NCBI GenBank assembly: GCA_013322215.1
Contig: JAAMEZ010000033.1
Location: forward strand, 62,001 to 126,000
From: Martinezella rhizogenes
GTDB taxonomy: Bacteria > Pseudomonadota > Alphaproteobacteria > Rhizobiales > Rhizobiaceae
Direction of reading: 5' to 3'
Length of the DNA stretch: 64,000 nt
Both the position numbers and the translations under genes were made by a program. The notes beneath the pieces were generated by a model that made no database searches, was not told the DNA's origin, and saw only the letters and a program-made list of their open reading frames with translations. Shown here one piece after another: positions 49,478-58,405 of this stretch (positions are counted from its first letter, which is position 1; each line of letters starts with the position of its first letter).

Positions 49478-49774
49478 ATGGCAAGCACCAATTTCCGCCC
49501 CCTTCATGACCGCGTCGTCGTTCGTCGCGTCGAGTCGGAAGAAAAGACCAAGGGTGGCATCATCATTCCCGATACCGCCAAGGAAAAGCCGCAGGAAGGC
49601 GAAATCGTCGCCGTCGGTTCCGGCGCTCGTGACGAGTCCGGCAAGGTCGTAGCACTCGACGTCAAGGTTGGCGATCGCGTTCTGTTCGGCAAGTGGTCGG
49701 GCACCGAAGTCAAGCTCAACGGCGAAGACCTTCTCATCATGAAGGAAGCCGACATCATGGGCATCATCGGCTAA
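49478..49774 (+). CDS. groES: Co-chaperonin GroES
   Basis: This 98-residue subunit of the seven-membered lid caps GroEL. It begins MASTNFRPLHDRVVVRRVE, with the mobile loop (about 17-33, EEKTKGGIIIPDTAKEKP) that contacts GroEL, and ends KEADIMGIIG. A GAGG ribosome site precedes the ATG. groEL follows 73 bases later in the same transcript. Regulation by HrcA/CIRCE and probably RpoH. Confidence 0.97.
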   Translation: MASTNFRPLHDRVVVRRVESEEKTKGGIIIPDTAKEKPQEGEIVAVGSGARDESGKVVALDVKVGDRVLFGKWSGTEVKLNGEDLLIMKEADIMGIIG

Positions 49775-49847
49775 TTTAGCCGGTTCCCTTTTCCGATAAA
49801 GCTGACGGGCGACAAGCCCGGAAAACGCGAATTCAGGAGTTTCAAAC

Positions 49848-51488
49848 ATGGCAGCTAAAGAAGTAAAATTCGGCCGCAGCGCCCGCGAAAAGATGCTTCG
49901 TGGCGTCGATATCCTCGCTGACGCAGTAAAGGTCACGCTCGGCCCGAAGGGTCGTAACGTCGTTATCGACAAGTCCTTCGGCGCTCCGCGCATCACCAAG
50001 GACGGCGTTTCCGTCGCCAAGGAAATCGAACTCGAAGACAAGTTCGAAAACATGGGCGCCCAGATGGTCCGCGAAGTTGCTTCGAAGACCAACGACGTCG
50101 CCGGTGACGGCACCACCACTGCAACCGTTCTCGCCCAAGCCATCGTTCGCGAAGGCGCCAAGGCTGTTGCAGCCGGCATGAACCCGATGGACCTGAAGCG
50201 CGGCATCGACCTCGCCGTTGCAGAAGTCGTCAAGGATCTCCAGGCCAAGGCCAAGAAGATCAACACCTCGGAAGAAGTTGCCCAGGTCGGCACGATCTCC
50301 GCAAACGGCGAAAAGCAGATCGGTCTCGATATTGCTGAAGCCATGCAGAAGGTCGGCAACGAAGGCGTCATCACGGTTGAAGAAGCCAAGACCGCCGAAA
50401 CCGAACTCGAAGTCGTCGAAGGCATGCAGTTCGACCGCGGCTACCTCAGCCCCTACTTCGTAACCAACCCGGAAAAGATGATCGCCGACCTCGAAGACGC
50501 GTTCATCCTGCTCCACGAGAAGAAGCTCTCGAACCTGCAGGCAATGCTTCCGGTTCTCGAAGCCGTCGTTCAGACCGGCAAGCCGCTCCTCATCATCGCT
50601 GAAGACGTCGAAGGCGAAGCTCTTGCGACCCTCGTCGTCAACAAGCTGCGCGGCGGCCTGAAGATCGCTGCTGTCAAGGCTCCTGGCTTCGGCGACCGCC
50701 GCAAGGCCATGCTGGAAGACATCGCCATCCTGACGGGCGGCACTGTCATCTCCGAAGACCTCGGCATCAAGCTCGAGTCCGTCACCCTCGACATGCTCGG
50801 CCGTTCCAAGAAGGTTTCGATCTCCAAGGAAAACACCACGATCGTCGACGGCGCTGGCGCCAAGTCCGACATCGAAGGCCGCGTTGCCCAGATCAAGGCT
50901 CAGATCGAAGAAACCACCTCCGACTACGACCGCGAAAAGCTGCAGGAACGTCTTGCCAAGCTCGCTGGCGGTGTTGCCGTGATCCGCGTTGGCGGCTCGA
51001 CGGAAGTCGAAGTGAAGGAAAAGAAGGACCGCATCGACGACGCTCTCAACGCGACGCGCGCTGCTGTTCAGGAAGGCATCGTACCGGGCGGCGGTATCGC
51101 TCTCCTGCGTTCTTCCACGAAGATCACTGCCAAGGGTGAAAACCAGGATCAGGAAGCTGGCGTCAACATCGTTCGCCGCGCCCTGCAGTCGCTGGTTCGC
51201 CAGATCGCTGAAAACGCTGGTGACGAAGCTTCGATCGTTGTCGGCAAGGTTCTCGAAAAGAACGAAGACAACTACGGCTACAACGCCCAGACGTCTGAAT
51301 TCGGCGACATGATCGCCATGGGCATCGTCGACCCGGTCAAGGTTGTTCGTACGGCTCTGCAGAACGCAGCTTCGGTTGCTTCGCTGCTGATCACCACCGA
51401 AGCCATGATCGCTGAACTGCCGAAGAAGGATGCCCCTGCTGGCATGCCGGGCGGCATGGGCGGCATGGGTGGAATGGACATGATGTGA
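49848..51488 (+). CDS. groEL: Chaperonin GroEL
   Basis: The 546-residue ATP-dependent chaperonin forms the two-ring folding chamber. MAAKEVKFGRSAREKMLRGVDIL is the standard N-terminus; GDGTTTATVLAQAI carries the ATPase Asp; the C-terminus is the Gly-Gly-Met tail. Codon use is strongly biased toward GAA, CTC and GGC, differing from neighbours, as expected for a highly expressed gene. Rhizobia carry several groEL copies; a CIRCE-controlled groESL pair is usually the main heat-inducible set. Confidence 0.98.
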   Translation: MAAKEVKFGRSAREKMLRGVDILADAVKVTLGPKGRNVVIDKSFGAPRITKDGVSVAKEIELEDKFENMGAQMVREVASKTNDVAGDGTTTATVLAQAIVREGAKAVAAGMNPMDLKRGIDLAVAEVVKDLQAKAKKINTSEEVAQVGTISANGEKQIGLDIAEAMQKVGNEGVITVEEAKTAETELEVVEGMQFDRGYLSPYFVTNPEKMIADLEDAFILLHEKKLSNLQAMLPVLEAVVQTGKPLLIIAEDVEGEALATLVVNKLRGGLKIAAVKAPGFGDRRKAMLEDIAILTGGTVISEDLGIKLESVTLDMLGRSKKVSISKENTTIVDGAGAKSDIEGRVAQIKAQIEETTSDYDREKLQERLAKLAGGVAVIRVGGSTEVEVKEKKDRIDDALNATRAAVQEGIVPGGGIALLRSSTKITAKGENQDQEAGVNIVRRALQSLVRQIAENAGDEASIVVGKVLEKNEDNYGYNAQTSEFGDMIAMGIVDPVKVVRTALQNAASVASLLITTEAMIAELPKKDAPAGMPGGMGGMGGMDMM

Positions 51489-51537
51489 TAGGCCAACGGC
51501 CTGTCGCGATTGTTTAATCCGACCTCCGGAATTGATG

Positions 51538-51564
51538 AAGGGCGGCCCTCGGGTCGCCCTTTTT
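51538..51564 (+). terminator. groESL terminator
   Basis: AAGGGCG / CGCCCTT with a short internal GCCCTCGGGT segment, followed by TTTT. It lies 50 bases past the groEL stop. The dyads at 51573-51628 are separate. Confidence 0.85.
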
Positions 51565-51572
51565 AATTGCGC

Positions 51573-51596
51573 CGGAATTGTACAAATACAATTCCG
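51573..51596. promoter_or_regulatory. Perfect 10-bp inverted repeat downstream of groEL
   Basis: CGGAATTGTA-CAAA-TACAATTCCG. Not followed by T residues and located just past the groEL terminator; either an operator or a backup RNA hairpin. Confidence 0.45.
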
Positions 51597-51611
51597 ACAA
51601 GGTTCTATCGT

Positions 51612-51628
51612 GTTGCAAATTTTGCAAC
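51612..51628. promoter_or_regulatory. Dyad GTTGCAAA-T-TTTGCAAC
   Basis: A perfect 8-bp inverted repeat around one central base, 35-50 bases upstream of the possible -10 element at 51658. The symmetry suggests binding by a dimeric regulator. Confidence 0.45.
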
Positions 51629-51635
51629 TTGCCCA

Positions 51636-51663
51636 TTGCTGTTTTCGAAAAAGCCCCTATAAC
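51636..51663 (+). promoter_or_regulatory. Possible promoter upstream of the 181-residue gene
   Basis: TTGCTG, 16 bases, TATAAC. The -10 is good; the -35 is partial (TTG conserved). It would give a leader of about 190 bases before the next gene, or a separate small RNA. Confidence 0.4.
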
Positions 51664-51863
51664 TCGCAGCGCAGTGATTTTGGAGAGTTAGCTGCAATAC
51701 ACGCAATTTTTACTTCTTTTGGACAGGCTTAACCTGCGGCTTGGTATGTTCATGACCTTGGGCGCTGGCGCTGTCCGGATTTATTACTTGAAATGACTTC
51801 ATAGACTGGAGCGCCATCCCGAAGAGCATTGTCGACAGCGGATCAGCGGAGGCAGTCTCCGCC

Positions 51864-52409
51864 ATGAGCAGCGACGCAAAATGCGGGGAGACCTTCCATC
51901 CGGAGAGATATGGAATTGAAGTGAAGCGCGCGGGGGGACCATGCGCTCATGTGGGGATCATCTTGTTCAAGATTGCCAAGGCCAATTTTTCCGCACCATT
52001 TGCTCCCGGCTCGCTGGAGTTCGAAGGCCATGACCCCGATCTTCTGGCGCAGTTCTGTGTTTCCGAGGGATGGACGGGCGATCTTTCAAGCGGAATCATC
52101 AAACTTGGGCAGTGGAGCACGATGCTGCACGGGCTGAGCTCTTCAGAATGCGGCCTGCTAAGCCTCATGCATTGCTATGATCCGCACGATCGAGCGCGTA
52201 TCCTCGATCTCTTCGAGCAGGCGGCAACGGCCAACTCCTCCTTCTGTTATTCCACGACGACCCTCGGCACCGGCAGTCATCGCCAGCCGGTCTTCTGCGT
52301 CGGCGAATCCGTTGCTGCCGACAAGCAACATGCCGGCAGCATGGTCGGCGTCTTCCTGTTTCCACGCTTCAAGCTGGAACCGGGCAGCCAACTCGCCACC
52401 CGGCAGTAA
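51864..52409 (+). CDS. Conserved protein of unknown function, perhaps PAS-like
   Basis: The 181-residue soluble protein has no signal peptide or membrane segment. The central part (about residues 68-165, WTGDLSSGIIKLGQW, MHCYDPHDRARILDLFEQAA, SSFCYSTTTLG and SMVGVFLFPRF) has the spacing of a PAS fold, with the 'DP.DR..I..LF..A' segment characteristic of PAS sensors. No output domain is attached. Related proteins are known to me only as hypothetical in rhizobia. The ATG follows GGCAGTCTCCGCC, with no strong ribosome site, so the start is uncertain. It follows groEL but after a terminator. Confidence 0.65.
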   Translation: MSSDAKCGETFHPERYGIEVKRAGGPCAHVGIILFKIAKANFSAPFAPGSLEFEGHDPDLLAQFCVSEGWTGDLSSGIIKLGQWSTMLHGLSSSECGLLSLMHCYDPHDRARILDLFEQAATANSSFCYSTTTLGTGSHRQPVFCVGESVAADKQHAGSMVGVFLFPRFKLEPGSQLATRQ

Positions 52410-52465
52410 ACGGCTGTCGGCTATGGTCAGGCGAGTCCGCCTGGCCAGCACCGGGTTCAACCTAA

Positions 52466-53173
52466 TCAATCCCGCTTGGGAATACTCAGGCCACGCTGGC
52501 TTGCCGGGCGCGCAAGGGCGCGGTCCAGCCAGGCCATGACCGAGGGAAAGCTTTCGAATTCCAGAACTTCGCGGCCGCCATAGAAGACGTCGACGCCGCG
52601 AACCCAGGGGAACGTGGTGATGTCGGCAATGGTGTATTCGTCGCCCATGATCCACTCACGGTCTTTCAGGCGCTCTTCCAGCACACCGAGGAGACGCTTG
52701 GCCTCGTCGCGATAGCGCTCGACCGGATAGGAGTTATTGGCCACCTTCTCAGCGGCGAATTTGAAGAAGTGGCCGAACTGACCGAACATCGGGCCGACGC
52801 CGGCCATCTGGAAGAAGACCCACTCCAGCGTCTCGTAGCGCCTGGCCGCATCACTCGGCATGAGCTTGCCGGTCTTCTCCGCCAGATAGACCAGGATAGC
52901 GCCGGATTCGAACAGACCGATCGGCTTGCCGTCGGGACCATTGGGATCGATGATCGCAGGAATGCGGCCGTTCGGATTCAGCGACAGGAATTCCGGGGAT
53001 TTCTGGTCATTCGTGCCGAAGGAGATGAGATGCGGCTCATAGGCCAGACCGAGCTCCTCCAGCGCGATCGAGACTTTGACGCCATTCGGCGTCGGCAGGG
53101 AATAGAGCTGGATGATGTCCGGATTGCTGGCAGGCCAGCGCTTCGTGATCGGGAAGGGCGACAGATCGGCCAT
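52466..53173 (-). CDS. Glutathione S-transferase, YghU/YfcG (Nu) type
   Basis: The 235-residue protein has a thioredoxin-like N-terminal domain (about 18-105) with YSLPTPNGVKVSIALEELGLAYE, the TPNG motif replacing the catalytic Cys/Ser of other GSTs, and a helical C-terminal domain. Nu-class enzymes bind two glutathiones and show disulfide-bond reductase activity. FESGAILVYLAEKTG contains the conserved Glu-Ser that binds the gamma-glutamyl group. Divergent from doxX. Regulation by oxidative stress is plausible but unproven. Confidence 0.88.
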   Translation of the reverse strand: MADLSPFPITKRWPASNPDIIQLYSLPTPNGVKVSIALEELGLAYEPHLISFGTNDQKSPEFLSLNPNGRIPAIIDPNGPDGKPIGLFESGAILVYLAEKTGKLMPSDAARRYETLEWVFFQMAGVGPMFGQFGHFFKFAAEKVANNSYPVERYRDEAKRLLGVLEERLKDREWIMGDEYTIADITTFPWVRGVDVFYGGREVLEFESFPSVMAWLDRALARPASQRGLSIPKRD

Positions 53174-53387
53174 GGGCTAGCTCCTGAAAACCATGATTTG
53201 ACAACTGATTTGGCGCCACCATAGCCGATATGACTGGTATGGGAAGAGCGATCTAGGCGGATCATTGTTCAATGATTGTGAACTAATTGTGCGCAGTTGT
53301 TTATCTTTTCAACCAATTAAAAATCGCGAATATCTCACTCCAGAAATTCTCGCCACCCGGCCCGAACCGAATTGACTGGAGATCGTC

Positions 53388-53831
53388 ATGTCCAATACCA
53401 ACAACATCATCATTCTTGTGGCGCGCATTCTGCTCGCCTTCATGTTCATCTTTGCCGGCTTTGGCAAGCTGACCGATCCAGCTGGCACAGCTGGCATGAT
53501 CGCCGGCGCCGGCATGCCGGCTGCAACGCTGCTCACCTATCTTGCCGGCACGTTTGAATTCGTCACCGGCGTCTGCGTGCTGATCGGCTTCCAGGTCCGC
53601 ATCGTCGGCTGGCTGCTCGCCGCCTTCTGCGTCTTCACCGGCATCGTGTTTCATCTGCCGACCGTCAATGTTCCGGACTTCCCGGCTGCCGCCAACGGCT
53701 GGATCAACGGCCTGAACTTCGTGAACTTCCTGAAGAACGTCACGCTGGCCGGCGCCTACATCATGCTCGCCACCAACGGCGCAGGCGTCTACTCGGTCGA
53801 CGCACGCCGTGGTGCCTACGCAGCCGCCTAA
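53388..53831 (+). CDS. DoxX-family membrane protein
   Basis: The 147-residue protein has four membrane helices (about residues 6-24, 45-68, 72-92, 108-132) and begins MSNTNNIIILVARILLAFMFIFAGFGKLTDPAGTAG, the typical DoxX start. Related proteins associate with terminal oxidases or help oxidative-stress resistance (MRC complex in mycobacteria), but the function here is unknown. The start codon is preceded by TGGAGATCGTC. Divergent from the GST gene, which fits a shared redox theme, without proof. Confidence 0.85.
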   Translation: MSNTNNIIILVARILLAFMFIFAGFGKLTDPAGTAGMIAGAGMPAATLLTYLAGTFEFVTGVCVLIGFQVRIVGWLLAAFCVFTGIVFHLPTVNVPDFPAAANGWINGLNFVNFLKNVTLAGAYIMLATNGAGVYSVDARRGAYAAA

Positions 53832-53853
53832 GCGTTACATATCTCCCAAGACA

Positions 53854-53885
53854 AAAGGCCCGCCGGAATTCCGGCGGGCCTTTTT
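53854..53885. terminator. Bidirectional terminator between doxX and hisG
   Basis: The 13-bp perfect stem AAAGGCCCGCCGG / CCGGCGGGCCTTT closes an AATT loop and is followed by TT (plus strand); A-rich sequence precedes it, giving a T-run in the minus direction as well. It lies between converging stops. Confidence 0.9.
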
Positions 53886-53904
53886 ACGTCAAATCGTCGG
53901 GAAA

Positions 53905-54600
53905 TCAGAGTGCGCTGCGCACTGCCGATATGATGCGCTCAACCATCGGGTCGCCTTCATGGCTCGGCTTGCGGGCGCGCACCAGACAAGCCTCCGAACG
54001 CAGGATGATCCCGTCCGACAGAACCTTCAGATGGTTTGCTCTAAGAGTCGAACCGGTGGAGGTGATGTCGACGATGATGTCGGCAGAGCCGGCAGCAGGC
54101 GCGCCTTCCGTAGCACCGAGACTTTCGACGATGCGGTAGAGCTGGATGCCGTGCTGGCTGGAGAAGAACTGCTGCGTCAGCCGCCAATATTTCGTCGCAA
54201 CCGTCAGCCTGTGGCCATGACGCGCACGGAAATCGGCGGCGACATCGCCAAGGTCAGCCATGGTATCGACATCGAGCCAGATCTCCGGCACGGCAACGAC
54301 CACATCGGCGTGGCCGAAGCCAAGTCTTGCGCAGAACTCGACGCGGCGATCGGCCTCTGCCATGCCTTCGCGCACGAGGTCTTCGCCGGTAATGCCGAAA
54401 TCGACGCTGCCATTGCCGATCTCTCGCGAGATTTCCGAGGCAGACAGGAAGGCGATCTCGACTCCATCCCAACCTTCGACACGGCCGCGATAGGAGCGAT
54501 CGTTCCCGACGGCGACGATCGGCATGCCGGCGCGCTCGAAAACGGCCGAGCAATCGTCCTTCATTCGGCCCTTGGAGGGAAGCGCTATCGTGATGGTCAT
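53905..54600 (-). CDS. hisG: ATP phosphoribosyltransferase catalytic subunit (short form)
   Basis: The 231-residue protein catalyses the first step of histidine biosynthesis, PRPP + ATP to PR-ATP. It begins MTITIALPSKGRMKD and has VDFGITGEDLV and ADIIVDITSTGSTLRAN (PRPP-binding). It lacks the C-terminal regulatory domain of the long form, so it needs HisZ, encoded immediately upstream. Stop and start codons of hisZ and hisG overlap (TGATG). Confidence 0.96.
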   Translation of the reverse strand: MTITIALPSKGRMKDDCSAVFERAGMPIVAVGNDRSYRGRVEGWDGVEIAFLSASEISREIGNGSVDFGITGEDLVREGMAEADRRVEFCARLGFGHADVVVAVPEIWLDVDTMADLGDVAADFRARHGHRLTVATKYWRLTQQFFSSQHGIQLYRIVESLGATEGAPAAGSADIIVDITSTGSTLRANHLKVLSDGIILRSEACLVRARKPSHEGDPMVERIISAVRSAL

Positions 54601-55718
54601 CAGGCTGCCCTCGCGGTTTCGATGCGGTCGAGCCAGAGCGCGAAGCCGACGGCCGGGATATGATCCTTGGCGCCGAGCAGGGTCATCAGCCGGTCGAAGC
54701 GGCCGCCACCGGCAAGCACCGCGCTCGATCCTGCCACCATCACTTCAAAGACAAGGCCGGTATAGTAGTCGAGAGGACGGCCGAAGGCAGCGCGATAGTC
54801 GATCTTCGAGACATCGACACCGGCATCGGCCAATGCCGCGACACGCGCCTCGAAATTCTTCAGAGCCGCGCCAAGCTTCAAGCCTGCTGTATCGGCAAAA
54901 CCGGCCAGCGCCGCGGAAGCATCCGCCAGCGGCACGCTCAGAGACAGAAACTCTTCCAGCACCCGAAAGGCAGCATCGTCGAGCCGTGTTTCCGACAGCA
55001 CCAGCTTCTCGCGAAGACGGCGGGCGATTTCCTGCGGCGAGCGGCTGGCATTGGTGGAATAGCCGGTTGCCTGCATGGTGGCATCGATATGCTTGACCAG
55101 CCCCTGCTCGTCGCCGCGATTGAGGAAATCCAGCACATGGACATCGAGGCCTGTGACAGGTTGCGGGCTTGCAAGATGCGCCAGCAGGGTTTCGAGCTGC
55201 ATCATGTTGCCGAAGGCGTGGACCAGCCGCTTCTGCCAGCCGGACGGCAGCCCGAGCGCCTGCACCACGGCCTCGAACACGGCCTGATCGCCAAGCGTCA
55301 CCGAGAGCGGTTTGCCGGGGACCAAACGGTTCAGGATGCCGATGGCATCGCCGATGGCGCGGGCGTCGGCACTGGCCGTATCGCGATCACCCAGATCCTC
55401 GATACCGGCCTGATAAAATTCATGGCCGCCTTCGCGGCGCTGGCGAAAGATCTCGCCGAGATAGGAATAACGCTTCGGCGTGCCGGTGGCAGTTTCGATA
55501 TGGCGCAGGCAGACCGGAATGGTGAATTCCGGACGCAGGCAAAGGCTGGCGCCGGTCTCGCTTTCGGTCATAAAGATGCGCCGGCGAAGATCCTCGCCGG
55601 CCATATCGAGAAAGGGTTCGGCCGGCTGGATGATGGGTGTGTCCACCCTCTCCGTCCGGCGACCGGCAAACTCATCCAGCAGATCGCCGGCAAAATCCGG
55701 AAGATTGATCAGGGGCAT
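54600..55718 (-). CDS. hisZ: ATP phosphoribosyltransferase regulatory subunit
   Basis: The 372-residue protein is a catalytically inactive paralog of histidyl-tRNA synthetase that forms a hetero-octamer with short HisG and mediates histidine feedback. Class II motif remnants include LRPEFTIPVCLRHI (motif 2 region) and RFDRLMTLLG. It overlaps both neighbours by one base (TGATG), so hisS-hisZ-hisG form one translationally coupled operon. Length and context leave little doubt. Confidence 0.94.
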   Translation of the reverse strand: MPLINLPDFAGDLLDEFAGRRTERVDTPIIQPAEPFLDMAGEDLRRRIFMTESETGASLCLRPEFTIPVCLRHIETATGTPKRYSYLGEIFRQRREGGHEFYQAGIEDLGDRDTASADARAIGDAIGILNRLVPGKPLSVTLGDQAVFEAVVQALGLPSGWQKRLVHAFGNMMQLETLLAHLASPQPVTGLDVHVLDFLNRGDEQGLVKHIDATMQATGYSTNASRSPQEIARRLREKLVLSETRLDDAAFRVLEEFLSLSVPLADASAALAGFADTAGLKLGAALKNFEARVAALADAGVDVSKIDYRAAFGRPLDYYTGLVFEVMVAGSSAVLAGGGRFDRLMTLLGAKDHIPAVGFALWLDRIETARAA

Positions 55719-57232
55719 CAGCCCGCCCTCTTCCGGTCTTCCGCCTGTGCCGCGAGCATCGCCTTGACCTTCTCGATCAGCTCGGCTTCCGGCACGGTTT
55801 CCTGCGCCACGCGGGCTTCGCGCCAGCTGGCATTGTCCTCGATCTCGCCGGAGAGGCGCTTGCCCTCGATCAGATCCTTGAGCTGGACGACACCCTGGGC
55901 ACGCTCGTCGCCGCCCTGGATGATGGCGATCGGGCAGCCACGGCGGTCAGCATATTTCAGCTGGTTGCCGAACTTCTTCCAGTTGCCCTGGAACATTTCG
56001 GCGCGGATGCCGGCAGCGCGAAGCTGCTGCGTGAAGCGCTGGTAACGCCCCATGGCCTCGACATCGCCATCCATGACGGTGACGAGCACTGGCTCGATCA
56101 CCTCGTCCATGCCGAGCTTGCCGAGATTCTTCAGCGCCGTCATCAGACGAGACACGCCGATGGAGAAGCCGGTGGCCGGCACCGGCTGGCCCATGAAGCG
56201 CGAGACGAGACCGTCATAACGACCGCCGCCGCCGACCGAGCCGAAGACGACTTTTTCGCCCTTCTCGTTGGTGACGTCGAAGGTAAGCTCGGCCTCGTAG
56301 ACCGGACCGGTATAATATTCGAGGCCGCGCACGACGGACGGATCGATCTTGATACGATCCGATTGATAGCCGGCGCTGGTGACGAGGCTGCCGATGAAAT
56401 TCAGCTCTTCGACACCTTCGCCGCCATTGGACGTGCCGGCGACGAGTTCGGCAAGCTGAGCCGCACTTTCGGCATAGTCCTTGATGCCGACGAAGAAGAG
56501 CACCTTCTCGATCTGATCGGCATTGAGACCAGCACCCTTGGTGAAGTCGCCGGACTCGTCCTTGCGGCCGGTGCCGAGCAGCAGCGCCACGCCTTCGGGG
56601 CCGAACTTGTCGAGCTTGTCGATGGCACGCAGCACGTTCAGTCGCTGGGCAGCCTTGTCATCACCGCCGAGGCCAATGGCTTCCAGCACGCCGTCGAGAA
56701 CCTTGCGGTTGTTGATGCGCACGACATAGTCACCGCGCTTGATACCCAGCGCCTCCAGCGTGTCGGCCATCATCATGCACATTTCGGCATCCGCCTGCAC
56801 GCCCGGCGCGCCGACGGTATCGGCATCGAACTGCATGAACTGGCGGAAGCGGCCCGGGCCTGGCTTTTCGTTGCGGAACACATAGCCGGCGCGATAGGTG
56901 CGGTAGGGAAGCTGGATCTCGTTGAAATTCTCGGCGACATGACGGGCAAGCGGCGCCGTCAGGTCGTAGCGCAGCGACATCCACTGCTCGTCGTCATCCT
57001 GAAGCGAGAACACGCCCTCGTTCGGCCGGTCGCTATCGGGCAGGAACTTGCCGAGCGCATCGGTATATTCGAACAGCGGCGTTTCGAGAGGATCGAAACC
57101 ATAATGCTCGTAGACTGCCCGTATCTTGGAGGTCATCTCGTTGACGGCGCGAATGTCGGTGGCCGAACGATCGACAAAGCCACGCGGCAGGCGGGCCTTG
57201 AGCTTCTGCGGTTTCTTTTGTTTGTCGCTCAT
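55718..57232 (-). CDS. hisS: Histidyl-tRNA synthetase
   Basis: The 504-residue class II synthetase charges tRNA-His. LKARLPRGFVDRSATDIRAV begins the fold; LRYDLTAPLARHVAEN and FRNEKPGPGRFRQFMQFDADTVG are motif 2 and its loop; GLEYYTGPVYE follows, and GSVGGGGRYDGLVSRF is the HisA-type motif; GFSIGVSRLM is motif 3. It is longer than the E. coli enzyme (424), as usual in alphaproteobacteria. It heads the operon with hisZ and hisG. Confidence 0.96.
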   Translation of the reverse strand: MSDKQKKPQKLKARLPRGFVDRSATDIRAVNEMTSKIRAVYEHYGFDPLETPLFEYTDALGKFLPDSDRPNEGVFSLQDDDEQWMSLRYDLTAPLARHVAENFNEIQLPYRTYRAGYVFRNEKPGPGRFRQFMQFDADTVGAPGVQADAEMCMMMADTLEALGIKRGDYVVRINNRKVLDGVLEAIGLGGDDKAAQRLNVLRAIDKLDKFGPEGVALLLGTGRKDESGDFTKGAGLNADQIEKVLFFVGIKDYAESAAQLAELVAGTSNGGEGVEELNFIGSLVTSAGYQSDRIKIDPSVVRGLEYYTGPVYEAELTFDVTNEKGEKVVFGSVGGGGRYDGLVSRFMGQPVPATGFSIGVSRLMTALKNLGKLGMDEVIEPVLVTVMDGDVEAMGRYQRFTQQLRAAGIRAEMFQGNWKKFGNQLKYADRRGCPIAIIQGGDERAQGVVQLKDLIEGKRLSGEIEDNASWREARVAQETVPEAELIEKVKAMLAAQAEDRKRAG

Positions 57233-57305
57233 CTCTAGGGTAATCCGGTATGGGAACAGTCGCGGTTAACTAGCGGATTGGGCTGAATGCGGCAAGGATT
57301 GTTGT

Positions 57306-57884
57306 ATGTTGTCGGCCGACAAAACGGACAAAACCAGACAAGGTGACATAGATACCATGCCACGCGCGATCGTTTTGAAATGCACGGATGATACCGCCGC
57401 GCCGGTTCTGGATCTCTGGCGGGAGGCAAGCAGGTTCGAAACCACTCCGTCGATGCAGGCGCTGAACTATCCGCCGCACCTGACGTTTGCTGTCTATGAG
57501 AACGTCGCTGTTTCCTCGCTTGCCGCCGCCGCTCAAAAAACCTTCGCAAACGTACCGCCACTATCGATCGAGTTTTCGGGGATCGACCACTTTCCGAACG
57601 AGATGCTGGTGCTTTGGGCACGTCCTTCAGACGATCGTGTTCTGAGGCAGATACACCGGGCCATTCACGACGAGATCGATCCTGCGCTTTGCCACGAGCA
57701 CTCCCGCCCGGATCGCTGGCAGCCGCATTGCACCATTGCGATGAAGATCCCCGCAAGCGCGGCAGAACAGGCTCTGACATGGGCGGCGGCAACGCCCGCC
57801 CAATTTACGCTCACTTTCGATGCGGTGGATTGCGTAAGCTTCCCGCCCGTCGAAATCTTGAGAGAAGTCAAACTGCTGCCTTGA
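57306..57884 (+). CDS. 2'-5' RNA ligase-like (2H phosphoesterase) protein
   Basis: The protein has 192 residues from the first ATG. It has the two HxT/S motifs of the 2H phosphoesterase fold, PPHLTFAVYE and PHCTIAMKI, about 85 residues apart. Members hydrolyse 2'-5' or cyclic phosphates on RNA or nucleotides; substrate cannot be told. The first ATG is preceded by AAGGA at seven bases; a second candidate, MPRAIVLKC (57357), begins closer to the fold. Divergent from hisS. Confidence 0.82.
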   Translation: MLSADKTDKTRQGDIDTMPRAIVLKCTDDTAAPVLDLWREASRFETTPSMQALNYPPHLTFAVYENVAVSSLAAAAQKTFANVPPLSIEFSGIDHFPNEMLVLWARPSDDRVLRQIHRAIHDEIDPALCHEHSRPDRWQPHCTIAMKIPASAAEQALTWAAATPAQFTLTFDAVDCVSFPPVEILREVKLLP

Positions 57885-57953
57885 TCGGCTTTCAGTGTCC
57901 AGACGATGCAATTTGCGCTTGCCTTCGCGGTCGGCGCGGCTAGGTTCGTGTTC

Positions 57954-58331
57954 ATGCGCTTCTTTGCGATCCTGACGATGGTAGTTGCCTGGCTGTTCTA
58001 CGGTGCCATGCCGGCGCTGGCGAACTGTCCCATCTGCGATTCCGGATCTGCAATGCCTGTCGTATCAAGCGTGAGCATGCATGAAGGCATGGCCGGTATG
58101 CCTGGCATGGCGGGCAATGGTGACATGGCGCAGCATCAGGAAAAGAAGCCGGAGAACCCTTGCGCCGGCGGCATGGCGCATGTTGCATCCTGCGCCGCCT
58201 GCCTTGCCTTGACGCCGGCTCTTGTGGCGGAAGGCGGCAAGCATGCCGTCTCCTATCCGGCACCCGCGCCCGGCCAGCGTCTTGCCGACTCTCGGCCACA
58301 GCCGACGCCGCCCCCTCCCCGTTTTGCCTGA
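57954..58331 (+). CDS. Exported Met/His-rich protein, perhaps metal-binding
   Basis: The 125-residue protein has a signal peptide or anchor (MRFFAILTMVVAWLFYGAMPALA), then a Met/His/Gly-rich stretch (SMHEGMAGMPGMAGNGDMAQHQ, counted in pieces) with many Met residues, and four or more cysteines: NCPICDS, ENPCAGG and SCAAC. This suggests copper binding, as in some CopC/CopK-type or DUF2946-like proteins, but no family is certain. An upstream in-frame ATG (57906) lacks a ribosome site. The next gene encodes a DUF305 protein, which also carries Met-rich DMQGMDM. Confidence 0.62.
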   Translation: MRFFAILTMVVAWLFYGAMPALANCPICDSGSAMPVVSSVSMHEGMAGMPGMAGNGDMAQHQEKKPENPCAGGMAHVASCAACLALTPALVAEGGKHAVSYPAPAPGQRLADSRPQPTPPPPRFA

Positions 58332-58405
58332 CGATCATCTGCTTTCATTCAACGAGCGGCTGTCCGCTCAAAATCACATACCGTCCGAAAACGGAGAGAA
58401 TACCT

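Larger units (their letters stand above)
51565..51863. other. Region between groEL and the conserved 181-residue gene
   Basis: About 300 bases carry two perfect dyads and a possible promoter (listed separately) and then some 200 bases without a convincing reading frame. A small RNA or long leader starting near 51670 is possible. Confidence 0.45.
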
